Shown here piece after piece: positions 43,547 through 52,725 of a stretch of 64,000 nucleotides of DNA. This stretch comes from Sphingosinicella sp. CPCC 101087 (lineage in GTDB: Bacteria; Pseudomonadota; Alphaproteobacteria; Sphingomonadales; Sphingomonadaceae). The position numbers were made by a program, and so were the translations under genes. The notes under the pieces were generated by a model. The model did not search any database and had not been told where the DNA came from. It saw only the letters and a list, made by a program, of their open reading frames with translations. The DNA lies in assembly GCF_004151485.1 (NCBI RefSeq), contig NZ_SBFF01000008.1:229298-293297 (forward strand). The letters are read 5' to 3'. Within the stretch, counting starts at the first letter, position 1, and each line of letters starts with the position of its first letter.

Positions 43547-45709
43547 TCATCGGGCCCCGCCCGCTGCGGGTGCCTGCATGCCGGTGAAGCGGGCGATGAA
43601 GGCGTACATGTCCGAATATTCCTCGATCTGCTTGTCGGTCGGCTTTCCCGAGCCATGACCGGCCCGGGTCTCGATCCGTATCAGGTGCGGGCCGCCGTTG
43701 GGATCCGCCTGCTGCATGGCCGAGATATATTTGAAGCTATGCCCCGGCACGACGCGATCGTCCGTATCGGCCGTGGTGACGAGGATCGGGGGATAGTCCG
43801 CGTCCGGCCGGATATTATGGTAGGGCGAATAAGCGCGCAGGATCCGGAAATCCTCCTCTCGATCGGGATAGCCGTAATCGTCGACCCAGTAGCGGCCGGC
43901 GGTGAAACGGTCGAAGCGCAGCATGTCCATGACCCCGACGCCGGGCAAAGCCGCGGCGAAGAGGTCCGGCCGCTGATTGACCACGGCGCCGACCAGCAGA
44001 CCGCCATTCGAGCGGCCTTCAATGGCGAGGTTGCGGTTGGTCGTGATCCCCTCGGAGATCAGATGTTCGGCCGCGGCAATGAAATCATCGAAGACATTCT
44101 GCTTGTTGGCGCGCCGGCCGGCATCGTGCCAGGCCTGACCATATTCTCCGCCGCCGCGCAGATTGGCGACGGCAAGAACACCTCCCTTGTCGACCCAGGT
44201 CATCCAGCGCGGCTGAAAGACGGGGGTCGACGAGACGTTGAACCCGCCATAGCCGTAGAGCAGGGTCGGATGGGGACCGTTGCCGAGGTCGCGGCGGTGG
44301 ACCAGGAACATCGGCACCCGAGTGCCGTCCTTCGAATTGTAGAAGACTTGACGAACTTCATAGGCCGCCGGGTCGAAGGCGAGCTCGGCCTCGGCGAAGA
44401 CGCTGCTCGCGCCGGTCGCGCTGTCGTATCGATAGATGGTCGCTGGCCGGTTATAGCTCGTGAAAGCGTAGAAGGTCTCGCTGCTGTCCATGTCACCGTC
44501 GAAGCCGCTTACGGACCCGATCCCGGGTAGCTCGACCGTTCCGGTGCGCGTCCCGTCCAGGGCGAAGGTCCGGACCTCGCTCTTCGCGTCCACGAGGTAG
44601 GAAGCAATGATCCGCTCGCCGACGATCGAGGCACCGTCCAACGTCGCCTCGTCCTGAGGCACGACCTCGCGAAGCTCGGCGGGGCGATCGAGGTTCATCG
44701 CGATGATGCGCTGGCGCGGTGCGTCTCGATTGGTCCGCCAGTAGAAAGTCGACCCCCGGTTGCCGAGATAGCTCCAGTCATTCTCCAGGCCCTCGACCAG
44801 CCGGCGCGGCTGCGCATTCGGCGTCGTCAGGTCGATCAGCGTGATTTCGTAACGGGCGTCAGTGCCTTCGGACGAATAGACGATCAGCCAGCGGCCGTCG
44901 TCCGACACTTCGCCATTGTTGCCGAGCCGCGGCCGGTCCGGCGTCGCGTAGACGAGCCGATCCTCGCTCTGGGGCGTGCCGAGGCGGTGGAAGTAGATAG
45001 CCTGGTTCTCGTTCAGAGACTGGAATTGCTGCCCCTGCGCCGGTTCGGGGAAGCGCGAATAGAAGAAGCCGGACCCGTCCTTCGCCCAGTCGAGGTTAGA
45101 AAATTTCACCCAGCGGATCTCGTCCTGGGTGGGCTGGCCGCTGGCCACGTCGAGCACGCGAACGGTACGCCAGTCGGTGCCGCCGTCCTGAATCGAATAG
45201 AGCAGGAAGCGGCCGTCCTTCGACGGTTTCCATTCCGCCAGCGCCGTCGCTCCATCCTCCGACCAGCTGTTGGGGTCGATGAGCAGCCGCGGCTGTCCCT
45301 GGAGCCCGTCGCGCACGTACAGCACCGCCTGGTTCTGCAGGCCGTCGTTGCGCGTATAGAAATAGAGGTTACCGGACTTGTCCGGGATGCCGAACCTCTC
45401 ATAATCATACATCTGGGTCATCCGCTCACGAAAGGCGGCACGCTGCGGCAGCGTGGACAGGAAGGCATCGGTAACGCGGTTCTGCTCGGTCACCCATTCA
45501 CGCACCCGCGGATCCTCGCGCACGTCATTTTCGAGCCAGCGATAGGGATCGGCAATCCGTTCGCCGAAATGCTCCTCGACGACCTCGCCGCGCGTTGTGG
45601 CGGGATATTGGATCGGCGCCGCCGGTGCCGAGGCGGCACTCGTCGGCTGGGCCTGGACGGCGACAGTGGAAGCGAACGGCAGGAGCAGCAGGGCAGCGGC
45701 AAGTCGCAT
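43547..45709 (-). CDS. Exported S9A prolyl oligopeptidase
   Basis: A 720-residue serine peptidase with a signal peptide (MRLAAALLLLPFASTVAVQAQ). An N-terminal S9 segment (DPYRWLENDVREDPRVREWVTEQN) leads into a seven-bladed propeller (about 90-430). The alpha/beta hydrolase domain follows: GYGGFNVS, LRGGGEYGQAWHDAG, catalytic Ser in IEGRSNGGLLVGA, Asp in TADTDDRVVPGHS and His in RAGHGSGKPT. It cleaves short proline-containing peptides, probably in the periplasm. It is divergent from an M28 peptidase gene with 81 bases between them, suggesting linked peptide use. Confidence 0.94.
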   Translation of the reverse strand: MRLAAALLLLPFASTVAVQAQPTSAASAPAAPIQYPATTRGEVVEEHFGERIADPYRWLENDVREDPRVREWVTEQNRVTDAFLSTLPQRAAFRERMTQMYDYERFGIPDKSGNLYFYTRNDGLQNQAVLYVRDGLQGQPRLLIDPNSWSEDGATALAEWKPSKDGRFLLYSIQDGGTDWRTVRVLDVASGQPTQDEIRWVKFSNLDWAKDGSGFFYSRFPEPAQGQQFQSLNENQAIYFHRLGTPQSEDRLVYATPDRPRLGNNGEVSDDGRWLIVYSSEGTDARYEITLIDLTTPNAQPRRLVEGLENDWSYLGNRGSTFYWRTNRDAPRQRIIAMNLDRPAELREVVPQDEATLDGASIVGERIIASYLVDAKSEVRTFALDGTRTGTVELPGIGSVSGFDGDMDSSETFYAFTSYNRPATIYRYDSATGASSVFAEAELAFDPAAYEVRQVFYNSKDGTRVPMFLVHRRDLGNGPHPTLLYGYGGFNVSSTPVFQPRWMTWVDKGGVLAVANLRGGGEYGQAWHDAGRRANKQNVFDDFIAAAEHLISEGITTNRNLAIEGRSNGGLLVGAVVNQRPDLFAAALPGVGVMDMLRFDRFTAGRYWVDDYGYPDREEDFRILRAYSPYHNIRPDADYPPILVTTADTDDRVVPGHSFKYISAMQQADPNGGPHLIRIETRAGHGSGKPTDKQIEEYSDMYAFIARFTGMQAPAAGGAR

Positions 45710-45790
45710 GAGGAAAGAACTTTCGCTCGTGAATTGGATGCTGTCGGTCTAGCAGCGGAGGTCAGGGTGTCAAAGTCAGGTGGAACAATC

Positions 45791-47503
45791 ATGAGGAAGT
45801 TCGCGGCGGCGCTGGCGCTGCCATTGGCGCTCGCCGCCTGTGCCACGACCGTGCAGGAAGTCCCGCCGGCGGGGAGGTCCGTCACGTCGGACCCCGCTTC
45901 CCCTGCCTCTTACGCGCCGATCGACCCCGAGCGCCTGTCGGAGCTCACCCGGGTGCTTGCTTCGGACGAGTTCCAGGGGCGCGCGCCGGGCACGGAAGGG
46001 GAAGGCGTGACCGTGACCTGGCTGAGCGAACAGTTCGAGGCGCTGGGACTGGAGCCGGCCGGCGAGAATGGCGGCTGGACTCAGCGCGTGCCGTTGATCC
46101 GCACTCAGGTGCAGACACCCGCCAGCTTCACCATCGTCAGTCACGGCGAGACACTCGAGCTGCAGTCCCCGCGCGACATCTACTTGAGCAGCGTGCGCGA
46201 CGCCGAACGGGCGCGGATCTCGGCGGCGCCGATGGTGTTCGTCGGCTACGGCGTCTCGGCGCCCGAGCGAGGATGGGACGATTTCAAGCAGGTCGATCTG
46301 ACCGGCAAGGTCGCCGTCTTCCTGGTCAACGACCCGGACTTCGAAGCGCAACCGGGGGAGCCGGTCGCCGACCGGTTCGGCGGCCAGGCGATGACCTATT
46401 ACGGGCGGTGGAGCTACAAGTTCGAGGAGGCTGCTCGGCGCGGCGCTATTGCCGCGCTGGTCGTTCACGAGACCGAGGCGGCCGGGTACGGCTGGAACAC
46501 GGTCGAGGCACCGGCGGGAGAGAATTACAACATCGTGCTGCCGGCCGATGCCCCGCAGCCGGTGATGCTGCAGGGTTGGATCCAGTGGGACGCGGCCGCC
46601 GACCTGTTCCGGCGAGCCGGGCTCGACCTGACGGAAATCAAGCGACAGGCCCGGACCGCCGAGTTCCGGCCGATCGATCTCGGCGCCAACTTCAGCGCCG
46701 ACCTTCCGGTGACTGTGGAGCGGGTGGAGAGCCACAATGTCCTCGCCCGGCTTCCGGGCTCAGTGCGCCCGAACGAGTCGGTCATGTACAGCGTCCACTG
46801 GGACGCCTACGGGATCGGCCCGCCCGACGCGCAGGGCAATCGCATCCGCCGCGGCGCCGCGGACGACGCATTGGGCACGGCCGGAATGCTGGAGATCGCA
46901 CGCGCCTTCGTGGACGGGCCGCGGCCCGAACGGAGCATCCTCTTCGCCGCCTGGACGGCCGAGGAGCGCGGGCTGCTGGGATCGGAATTCTATGCCGCCA
47001 ATCCGCTCCAGCCGATCGAGACGATGGTTGCGAATATCACGCTGGATACGCTGCAGACGGCGGGACCGGCGCGCGACGTGATCCTGATCGGCGAAGGCCA
47101 GAGCGAGATGGAGGACCTCCTCGGACGGTTCGCCGCAAGCCAGGGGCGTACGGTGACTCCGGATTCCCGGCCGGAGCGGGGCCTGTTCTATCGCGCCGAC
47201 CATTTTTCCCTCGCCAAGCGGGGGGTGCCGGTGCTGCTGCTCATGGCGTTGGGTGGCGGCGTCGACCTGGTCGAGGGCGGCCGAGCGGCCGGCGATGCGT
47301 GGGTGAGCGACTTCACCGCCGATTGCTATCACCAGCCATGCGACGCCTGGAGCGCCGACTGGGACCTGCGCGGTGCAGCGCAGGACGCGTCCCTCGCCTA
47401 TCGAATCGGCCGCGAGCTCGCTTTCTCCGGCGACTGGCCCGAATGGCGGGAGACATCGGAGTTCCGCGAGGTGCGGGACCGATCCGCCGGTAGCCGGCGC
47501 TGA
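45791..47503 (+). CDS. M28-family zinc aminopeptidase, lipoprotein
   Basis: A 570-residue M28 metallopeptidase with lipoprotein signal MRKFAAALALPLALAACATT. A PA-type insertion (about 130-260) splits the catalytic domain. Zinc ligands and catalytic residues are visible in SVHWDAYG (H, D), AADDALGTAG (D), WTAEERGLLGSEFY (catalytic E and E), NITLDTLQ (D) and CYHQPCD (H). It removes N-terminal residues from peptides at the cell surface or in the periplasm. ATG 45791 is the first codon of the signal sequence. Confidence 0.93.
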   Translation: MRKFAAALALPLALAACATTVQEVPPAGRSVTSDPASPASYAPIDPERLSELTRVLASDEFQGRAPGTEGEGVTVTWLSEQFEALGLEPAGENGGWTQRVPLIRTQVQTPASFTIVSHGETLELQSPRDIYLSSVRDAERARISAAPMVFVGYGVSAPERGWDDFKQVDLTGKVAVFLVNDPDFEAQPGEPVADRFGGQAMTYYGRWSYKFEEAARRGAIAALVVHETEAAGYGWNTVEAPAGENYNIVLPADAPQPVMLQGWIQWDAAADLFRRAGLDLTEIKRQARTAEFRPIDLGANFSADLPVTVERVESHNVLARLPGSVRPNESVMYSVHWDAYGIGPPDAQGNRIRRGAADDALGTAGMLEIARAFVDGPRPERSILFAAWTAEERGLLGSEFYAANPLQPIETMVANITLDTLQTAGPARDVILIGEGQSEMEDLLGRFAASQGRTVTPDSRPERGLFYRADHFSLAKRGVPVLLLMALGGGVDLVEGGRAAGDAWVSDFTADCYHQPCDAWSADWDLRGAAQDASLAYRIGRELAFSGDWPEWRETSEFREVRDRSAGSRR

Positions 47504-47558
47504 AGCTGAAGCCGGGCTCCTGTTCGGGGTCGGCGGGAGAATATCCCGGGTCGGCGGA

Positions 47559-48122
47559 TCAGGCCCCGAGGAACTGATGGTCGACGAAGATCTTCAGCCC
47601 GAGGCCGATGAGGACGAGACCGCCGACCAGCTCGGCCCATTTGCCGATGCGGCGTCCGGCAAGGCTTCCCACCCAGGTACCGGCGGCGCACAGGCAGGCG
47701 GTGGCGCATCCGATCACGAGGCAGGCGAGAAGGACCGGAAGCTCGAGCGTCGGCAGCGTTACGCCTGCGGCGAGCGCGTCGACACTGGTCGCGCCCGCCG
47801 CGGCGACCAGCGCCCATCCGGCCAGCGCCTCGCGCGGCAGCGATCCTTCGGCGCAGGTCGCCGCCCTCAGCATGCGCAGGCCCAGAAAGCCGAGGATCAG
47901 CAAAGCGAGCCAGTGATCGACGCTTCGGACGAACGGAAGGAAGGCCGCGCCGATTGCCCATCCGATCAGTGGCATCAGCGCCTGCGCGGTGCCGAACGCC
48001 ACACCGAGCTTGAGCGCATGCGCCGCACCGGATCGCCCGGCCGCCCCCTGGCAAACGGCGACGGCCACCGCATCCATTGCGAGGCCGAGGGCGAGCGCCG
48101 CCAGGGAGACCGTGACCAACAT
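47559..48122 (-). CDS. mntP: MntP-like manganese efflux protein
   Basis: A 187-residue membrane protein with six predicted helices and two DUF204 repeats. The first has LGLAMDAVAVAVCQGAAG and the second GATSVDALAAGVTLP. The paired Asp motifs (AMDA..., TSVDALAAG) are those of MntP (YebN), which exports Mn(II). ATG 48122 gives the normal size. The 257 bases to the divergent TauE-like gene were searched by eye for a yybP-ykoY riboswitch without a convincing match. Confidence 0.85.
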   Translation of the reverse strand: MLVTVSLAALALGLAMDAVAVAVCQGAAGRSGAAHALKLGVAFGTAQALMPLIGWAIGAAFLPFVRSVDHWLALLILGFLGLRMLRAATCAEGSLPREALAGWALVAAAGATSVDALAAGVTLPTLELPVLLACLVIGCATACLCAAGTWVGSLAGRRIGKWAELVGGLVLIGLGLKIFVDHQFLGA

Positions 48123-48379
48123 TCGCGCGCCCTTTGCACGTCGGCCTCCGGCGGGCAACGGCGAGCGGCGGGGATGGACCTGGTCGAAACAGGCGGGAGA
48201 TAGGCTCGCAAGCCTGCCACGGCGGCACCCGGAGCAGCTTCTCTATGTCGCGAGCGTTCCGGCCGCGCCATTCGCGATTCCAGGCGTTCGTTTCGGCGAT
48301 GGCATATTGTCGACCGCTGTGGTAGAGTATCCTCTTCCGACGCCTCCCCCATGAACGCGAAGCGCGCAGGCCCCCTCCT

Positions 48380-49144
48380 ATGCCCGACTTGTCCCTCTTC
48401 AGCCTGACCGACCTGCTGCCCTTCATCGCGATCGGCTTCACCGCACAGATTATCGACGGCGCGCTTGGCATGGCTTTTGGCGTCATCTCCACGACCCTCC
48501 TGATCAGCCTGGGGGTGCCGCCCGCGTCGGCCTCCGCGGGCGTCCACACGGTGGAATGCTTCACCACCGCCGCTTCGGGCACCAGTCATGTACTCCACCG
48601 CAACGTCGACTGGCCCCTGTTCTTCAAGTTGCTGGTCCCGGGCGTGGTCGGAGGGGTGCTCGGTGCTTACGCACTGACCGAAATCCATGCCGACGTCGCC
48701 CGCCCGGTGGTGCTCGCCTATCTCAGCGCGATCGGCCTTTACCTGATCTGGCGGGGCTATCATTTCCCGCCGCAGGCCAGGAACCCGAAGGTGGTCGCGC
48801 CGCTCGGCCTCCTCGGCGGATTCCTCGACGCGGCAGGAGGCGGCGGCTGGGGACCGGTGGTGACGAGCAACTTGCTGCTTCAGGGCGCGAATCCGCGCCG
48901 GGTGATCGGCACGGTCAGCGCCGTGGAATTCTTCCTCACCGTAACGGTCTCGGCCACCTTCATTGCCACGATCGGCCTGGAAGCGTTCACGACCGCGACG
49001 GTCGGGCTGTTGATCGGCGGCGTCGCGGCGGCGCCGCTCGGTGCCTATGCCGCCAAGAAGGTGCCGGCCAAGCCGATGCTGATCATGGTCGGAATCGTGC
49101 TCACCATCACCAGCCTCTACGGCATCTATCGGGCGATCACCTGA
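48380..49144 (+). CDS. TauE/SafE-family (sulfite exporter-type) membrane protein
   Basis: A 254-residue membrane protein with about eight helices in two repeats: IGFTAQIIDGALGMAFGVISTTLLISLGVPPASASAGVHTVE and LGGFLDAAGGGGWGPVVTSNLLLQG are the paired signature regions of TauE/SafE (DUF81) permeases. The substrate is probably a small organic or inorganic sulfur anion. It stands alone, convergent with phoB. Confidence 0.87.
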   Translation: MPDLSLFSLTDLLPFIAIGFTAQIIDGALGMAFGVISTTLLISLGVPPASASAGVHTVECFTTAASGTSHVLHRNVDWPLFFKLLVPGVVGGVLGAYALTEIHADVARPVVLAYLSAIGLYLIWRGYHFPPQARNPKVVAPLGLLGGFLDAAGGGGWGPVVTSNLLLQGANPRRVIGTVSAVEFFLTVTVSATFIATIGLEAFTTATVGLLIGGVAAAPLGAYAAKKVPAKPMLIMVGIVLTITSLYGIYRAIT

Positions 49145-49184
49145 GCAACGACGCGGCGCCGGTCCTCAATGTGCGCTGCCCCAA

Positions 49185-49886
49185 TCAGGCGGCGCCGTCG
49201 GAATCCAGCGCGTAGCCGGCGGAGCGAACGGTGCGGATGACGTCCGGGCGGCCGCCGGCGTTGATCGCCTTCCTGAGACGCCGGATATGGACGTCGACGG
49301 TACGCAGCTCGATGTCGCTGTCATGACCCCAGACGGCGTCGAGAAGGCGCTCGCGCGAGAAGACGCGGCCAGGGCGCTCCAGGAAGTGGCGAAGCAGACG
49401 GAATTCGGTCGGGCCGAGGGAAACCGTCTCGCCACCGCGCTTCACCTTGTGCGCGACGAGATCCATCTCGAGATCACCATAGCCGAGATGCTCCCCCGCG
49501 AGCGCCGGGCGCGCGCGGCGCAGTAGCGCACCGACCCGTGCGACCAGTTCGCGCGGACTGAACGGCTTCGTCACGTAATCGTCGGCTCCGGTCTCGAGCC
49601 CGCGAATGCGGTCTGCCTCCTCGCCACGGGCCGTCAGCATGATGATCGGGACCAGAGCCGTCTCGGGCGTGCGGCGCAGCCGGCGGCAGACCTCGATCCC
49701 CGACACGCCCTCGATCATCCAGTCGAGGATGACGAGATCCGGCGCGGCTTCGCGGGCGCGAAGGAGCGCCTCCTCCCCGTCGGCGGTGCTGTCGATCTCA
49801 TATTCCTCGCGGGCGAGATGGTAGACGAGCAGCTCGACGAGCGCCCGGTCGTCCTCGACCAGAAGGATCCTTGCACGCGTACTCAC
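49185..49886 (-). CDS. phoB: Phosphate regulon response regulator PhoB
   Basis: A 233-residue OmpR-family regulator. The receiver (1-120) has the acidic pocket VEDDRAL, the phosphorylated Asp in LVILDWMIEG, and Lys in YVTKPFSP. The winged helix (about 130-230) has LGPTEFRLLRHFLERPGRVFSRERLLDAVWG and RTVDVHIRRLRKAI. It is last in phoR-oprO-pstSCAB-phoU-phoB, 3 bases behind phoU. It should bind the Pho-box-like repeats upstream of oprO, pstS and the TPR lipoprotein gene. Confidence 0.96.
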   Translation of the reverse strand: MSTRARILLVEDDRALVELLVYHLAREEYEIDSTADGEEALLRAREAAPDLVILDWMIEGVSGIEVCRRLRRTPETALVPIIMLTARGEEADRIRGLETGADDYVTKPFSPRELVARVGALLRRARPALAGEHLGYGDLEMDLVAHKVKRGGETVSLGPTEFRLLRHFLERPGRVFSRERLLDAVWGHDSDIELRTVDVHIRRLRKAINAGGRPDVIRTVRSAGYALDSDGAA

Positions 49887-49889
49887 AGA

Positions 49890-50603
49890 TCAACCCTCAA
49901 TGTCGCTCGCCGCGATTTCGGTAACGTCCGGCCCCTTGGCGCGATCGCCGAGATGCACGCCGGTCGCCGCGAAATAGACCATCTCGGCCACGTTGGTGGC
50001 GTGATCGCCGATCCGCTCGAGATTCTTCGCGACGAACAGGAGATGGGTAGCCGGCGTGATGTTGTGCGGATTTTCCATCATGTGGGTAAGCAGCGCACGA
50101 AATATACTGTTGTAGAAATCGTCGACGGCCGCGTCGCGGTCGCAGACCAGAGCGGCTTTCTCCGGGTCACGCGCGGCGAAGGCATCGAGCACGTTCTGCA
50201 CCATCTCGCCGGCGATCCGGGCCATTTCGGGAAGCAGCGAGATCGGCCGGATCTTGCTGTCCTCGACGCTGTGGACGCGCTTGGCGATATTCTTCGCATA
50301 GTCGCCGATCCGCTCGACCACTCCGGCGATCTTCAGTGCAGCGACGACATCGCGCAAGTCGTCGGCCATCGGGGCCCGCAACGCGATGATCTGCACCGCG
50401 CGGCGCTCCACCTCGGCCTCGAGCTCGTCGATCTTGCGGTCCCGCTCGATCACCGCCTTCGCCGCTTCGGAATCTCGGCGAACGAGCGCTTCCATCGATT
50501 CCCTTATCGCCGCCTCGGCCAAGCCCCCCATCTCGCAGATGGTGGCGCGGAGCTGGTCCAACTCCTCGTCGAAGGCCTTCACGGTGTGGCCGGTGGTCGC
50601 CAT
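49890..50603 (-). CDS. phoU: Phosphate signalling protein PhoU
   Basis: A 237-residue all-helical protein with two PhoU repeats. Each holds a metal-binding E/DxxxD segment (ERDRKIDELE..., ALKIAGVVERIGDYAKNIAKR; CDRDAAVDDFYNSIF..., AKNLERIGDHATNVAEMV). PhoU conveys the state of the Pst transporter to PhoR and limits phosphate entry. ATG 50603 follows a 47-base gap after pstB that holds a small hairpin (50618-50634). Confidence 0.96.
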   Translation of the reverse strand: MATTGHTVKAFDEELDQLRATICEMGGLAEAAIRESMEALVRRDSEAAKAVIERDRKIDELEAEVERRAVQIIALRAPMADDLRDVVAALKIAGVVERIGDYAKNIAKRVHSVEDSKIRPISLLPEMARIAGEMVQNVLDAFAARDPEKAALVCDRDAAVDDFYNSIFRALLTHMMENPHNITPATHLLFVAKNLERIGDHATNVAEMVYFAATGVHLGDRAKGPDVTEIAASDIEG

Positions 50604-50617
50604 CTCTGATCTCCTCG

Positions 50618-50634
50618 GCGTGACTCGGTCACGC
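50618..50634 (-). promoter_or_regulatory. Intercistronic hairpin between pstB and phoU
   Basis: GCGTGAC-TCG-GTCACGC, a perfect 7-bp stem with a 3-base loop, alone in the 47-base pstB-phoU gap. There is no T-run. It may be an mRNA processing or stability element within the operon. Confidence 0.45.
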
Positions 50635-50650
50635 TCGCAGTTCGCGCCGC

Positions 50651-51457
50651 TCAGCCGTAGCGGCCGGTGATGTAATCCTTGGTCCGGGTCTCCCGGGGAT
50701 TGGTGAAGATTTCGGTTGTCTCGCCATATTCCACAAGCACGCCGAGGTGGAAAAAGGCGGTGCGCTGCGAGACGCGCGCCGCCTGCTGCATATTGTGGGT
50801 GACGATGACGATCGCATAATTGCCGCGCAGTTCGTGGATCAGTTCCTCGATCTTCGCCGTCGCGATCGGGTCGAGCGCCGACGCCGGCTCGTCCATCAGG
50901 ATCACCTCGGGATCCACGGCGATGGCACGGGCGATGCACAGGCGTTGCTGCTGGCCGCCCGACAAAGCGGTGCCGCTCTCGCTCAGCCGGTCCTTCACCT
51001 CGTCCCACAGTCCGGCGCGCCTCAGCGAGCGCTCGACGATATGGTCGAGCTCGGCCGTGCCCGAGGCGAGGCCGTGGATCCGCGGGCCGTAGGCGACATT
51101 CTCGTAAATCGACTTGGGGAACGGATTGGGCTTCTGGAACACCATGCCGACGCGGGCGCGCAGCTGGACCACGTCCATCGACGAGGCATAGATGTCCTCG
51201 CCGTCGAGCTCGATCCGGCCTTCCACCCGTGCGCTCGGGATGGTGTCGTTCATCCGGTTGAGCGTACGCAGAAAGGTCGACTTGCCGCAGCCCGACGGAC
51301 CGATGAAGGCCGTCACATGTTCGGGGCCGACGTCGATCGACACGTCGTCGACCGCCTTCTTGTCACCATAGAAGACGGTGACGTTGCGGGCGGACATCTT
51401 GGCGGCCGGCGCGGTCGCCGCCCGTCCATCAGTCGATAGGGCTGTCATTTCGGTCAT
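50651..51457 (-). CDS. pstB: Phosphate ABC transporter ATP-binding protein PstB
   Basis: A 268-residue ABC ATPase: Walker [11 protein letters not shown]-loop [24 protein letters not shown] (specific to PstB), signature [14 protein letters not shown], Walker [14 protein letters not shown] and H-loop THNMQQA. It drives high-affinity phosphate uptake. ATG 51457 overlaps the pstA stop (TGATG); a GTG one codon earlier is also possible. The first about 20 residues form a flexible lead. Confidence 0.97.
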   Translation of the reverse strand: MTEMTALSTDGRAATAPAAKMSARNVTVFYGDKKAVDDVSIDVGPEHVTAFIGPSGCGKSTFLRTLNRMNDTIPSARVEGRIELDGEDIYASSMDVVQLRARVGMVFQKPNPFPKSIYENVAYGPRIHGLASGTAELDHIVERSLRRAGLWDEVKDRLSESGTALSGGQQQRLCIARAIAVDPEVILMDEPASALDPIATAKIEELIHELRGNYAIVIVTHNMQQAARVSQRTAFFHLGVLVEYGETTEIFTNPRETRTKDYITGRYG

Positions 51458-52725
51458 CACCAGCGTCGCTCGAACCTGTTGCGGAGATAGATGGCCACCC
51501 CGTTCATCGCGAGCAGGAAGACCAGAAGGACGATGATCGCGGCGGACGTCTTCTCGACGAAGCCGCGACTGACCTCGTCCGACCAGAGGAAGATCTGGAC
51601 CGGAAGGACGCTTGCCGGATCGGAAAAGCCGCCGGGAGGAGTCGCGACGAAGGCGCGCATGCCGATCATCAGCAGCGGCGCGGTCTCGCCCAGCGCGCGG
51701 GCCATGCCAATGATCGTGCCGGTAAGGATCCCCGGCAGGGCCAGCGGTAGCACGTGGTGGGAGACCACCTGGATGCGGCTGGCGCCGACCCCGAGCGCCG
51801 CGTCGCGGATCGATGGCGGGACGGACTTGATCGCATTCCGGCCGGCAATCACGATCACCGGCATCGTCATCAGCGCCAATGTGAGCCCGCCGACCAACGG
51901 CGCGGAGCGCGGCAGATGCATGACGTTGAGGAAGATGGCGAGGCCGAGCAGGCCGAAGATGATCGATGGTACCGCGGCGAGATTGTTGATCGACACCTCG
52001 ATCATGTCGGTCCAGCGATTCCGGGGCGCATATTCCTCGAGATAGACGGCCGAAAGCACCCCGATCGGAAAGGCGATCAGCAGGGTGACGATCATCGTCA
52101 GCAGCGATCCCTTGAAGGCGCCCCAGATGCCGACCTGTGCCGGATCGGTCGAATCCGAGCCATTGAGGAAGGTCCAGTTGATCCCGGTGCGGACGTTGTC
52201 GCCTTGCGCGAGCCTGGCGTGCATCGCCTCGGCCGCGGGATCTCCGCCGCTCTTGGCGGCAACGTCGATCTCGGTGGAGGCCGGAAGCCAGAGCGTTTCC
52301 GTGCGGCTGAGAATTTCGGGATCGTCGGCAACGGCGTTGCGAAGCGTCAGCCAGGCGCTGCCGGAGAAGAGACGCCCTGCTCCCTCGCCATATTGAGCCT
52401 CCGCGGCTTGCGAAAGCACGCGACCGAAGTCGGCCCCGGCGAGCGCCTGCTCCGCCCCGAATCCCTGCACCGCGGCGGGGTCCAGGAAAAGCGAACTCGC
52501 CGGAAAATTGACCTCCAGCCGGACCTCGGTGCGGGCAAAGCCGGCGATTCCGTTGGCGAACATGGTGACGAGCAGGAAGGCGAGGAATCCCGCGGACAGG
52601 AGAATGGCGCCGAGGCCGAGCAGTCGGAAGCGCCGCTCGGCCGCGTAGCGGCGGCGGATTCGCCGACGCATCGCCGCGCCATTCCAGTCCGTCGGCGTGG
52701 CATCGATCCGGGCGAGGTCACTCAT
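51457..52725 (-). CDS. pstA: Phosphate ABC transporter permease PstA
   Basis: A 422-residue permease, longer than the roughly 300 residues of enteric PstA. The extra part is an N-terminal region with one helix ([22 protein letters not shown]) and a periplasmic segment up to about residue 200. The core has the inner-membrane permease signature region with [32 protein letters not shown] and [12 protein letters not shown]. It overlaps pstC by 8 bases and pstB by 1 base. Confidence 0.95.
   Translation of the reverse strand: MSDLARIDATPTDWNGAAMRRRIRRRYAAERRFRLLGLGAILLSAGFLAFLLVTMFANGIAGFARTEVRLEVNFPASSLFLDPAAVQGFGAEQALAGADFGRVLSQAAEAQYGEGAGRLFSGSAWLTLRNAVADDPEILSRTETLWLPASTEIDVAAKSGGDPAAEAMHARLAQGDNVRTGINWTFLNGSDSTDPAQVGIWGAFKGSLLTMIVTLLIAFPIGVLSAVYLEEYAPRNRWTDMIEVSINNLAAVPSIIFGLLGLAIFLNVMHLPRSAPLVGGLTLALMTMPVIVIAGRNAIKSVPPSIRDAALGVGASRIQVVSHHVLPLALPGILTGTIIGMARALGETAPLLMIGMRAFVATPPGGFSDPASVLPVQIFLWSDEVSRGFVEKTSAAIIVLLVFLLAMNGVAIYLRNRFERRW

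Noticed and set aside
48123..48379. Possible yybP-ykoY manganese riboswitch upstream of mntP
   Set aside because: A CGTGCAAAGG stretch is present, but the paired conserved loops could not be arranged into the known fold.
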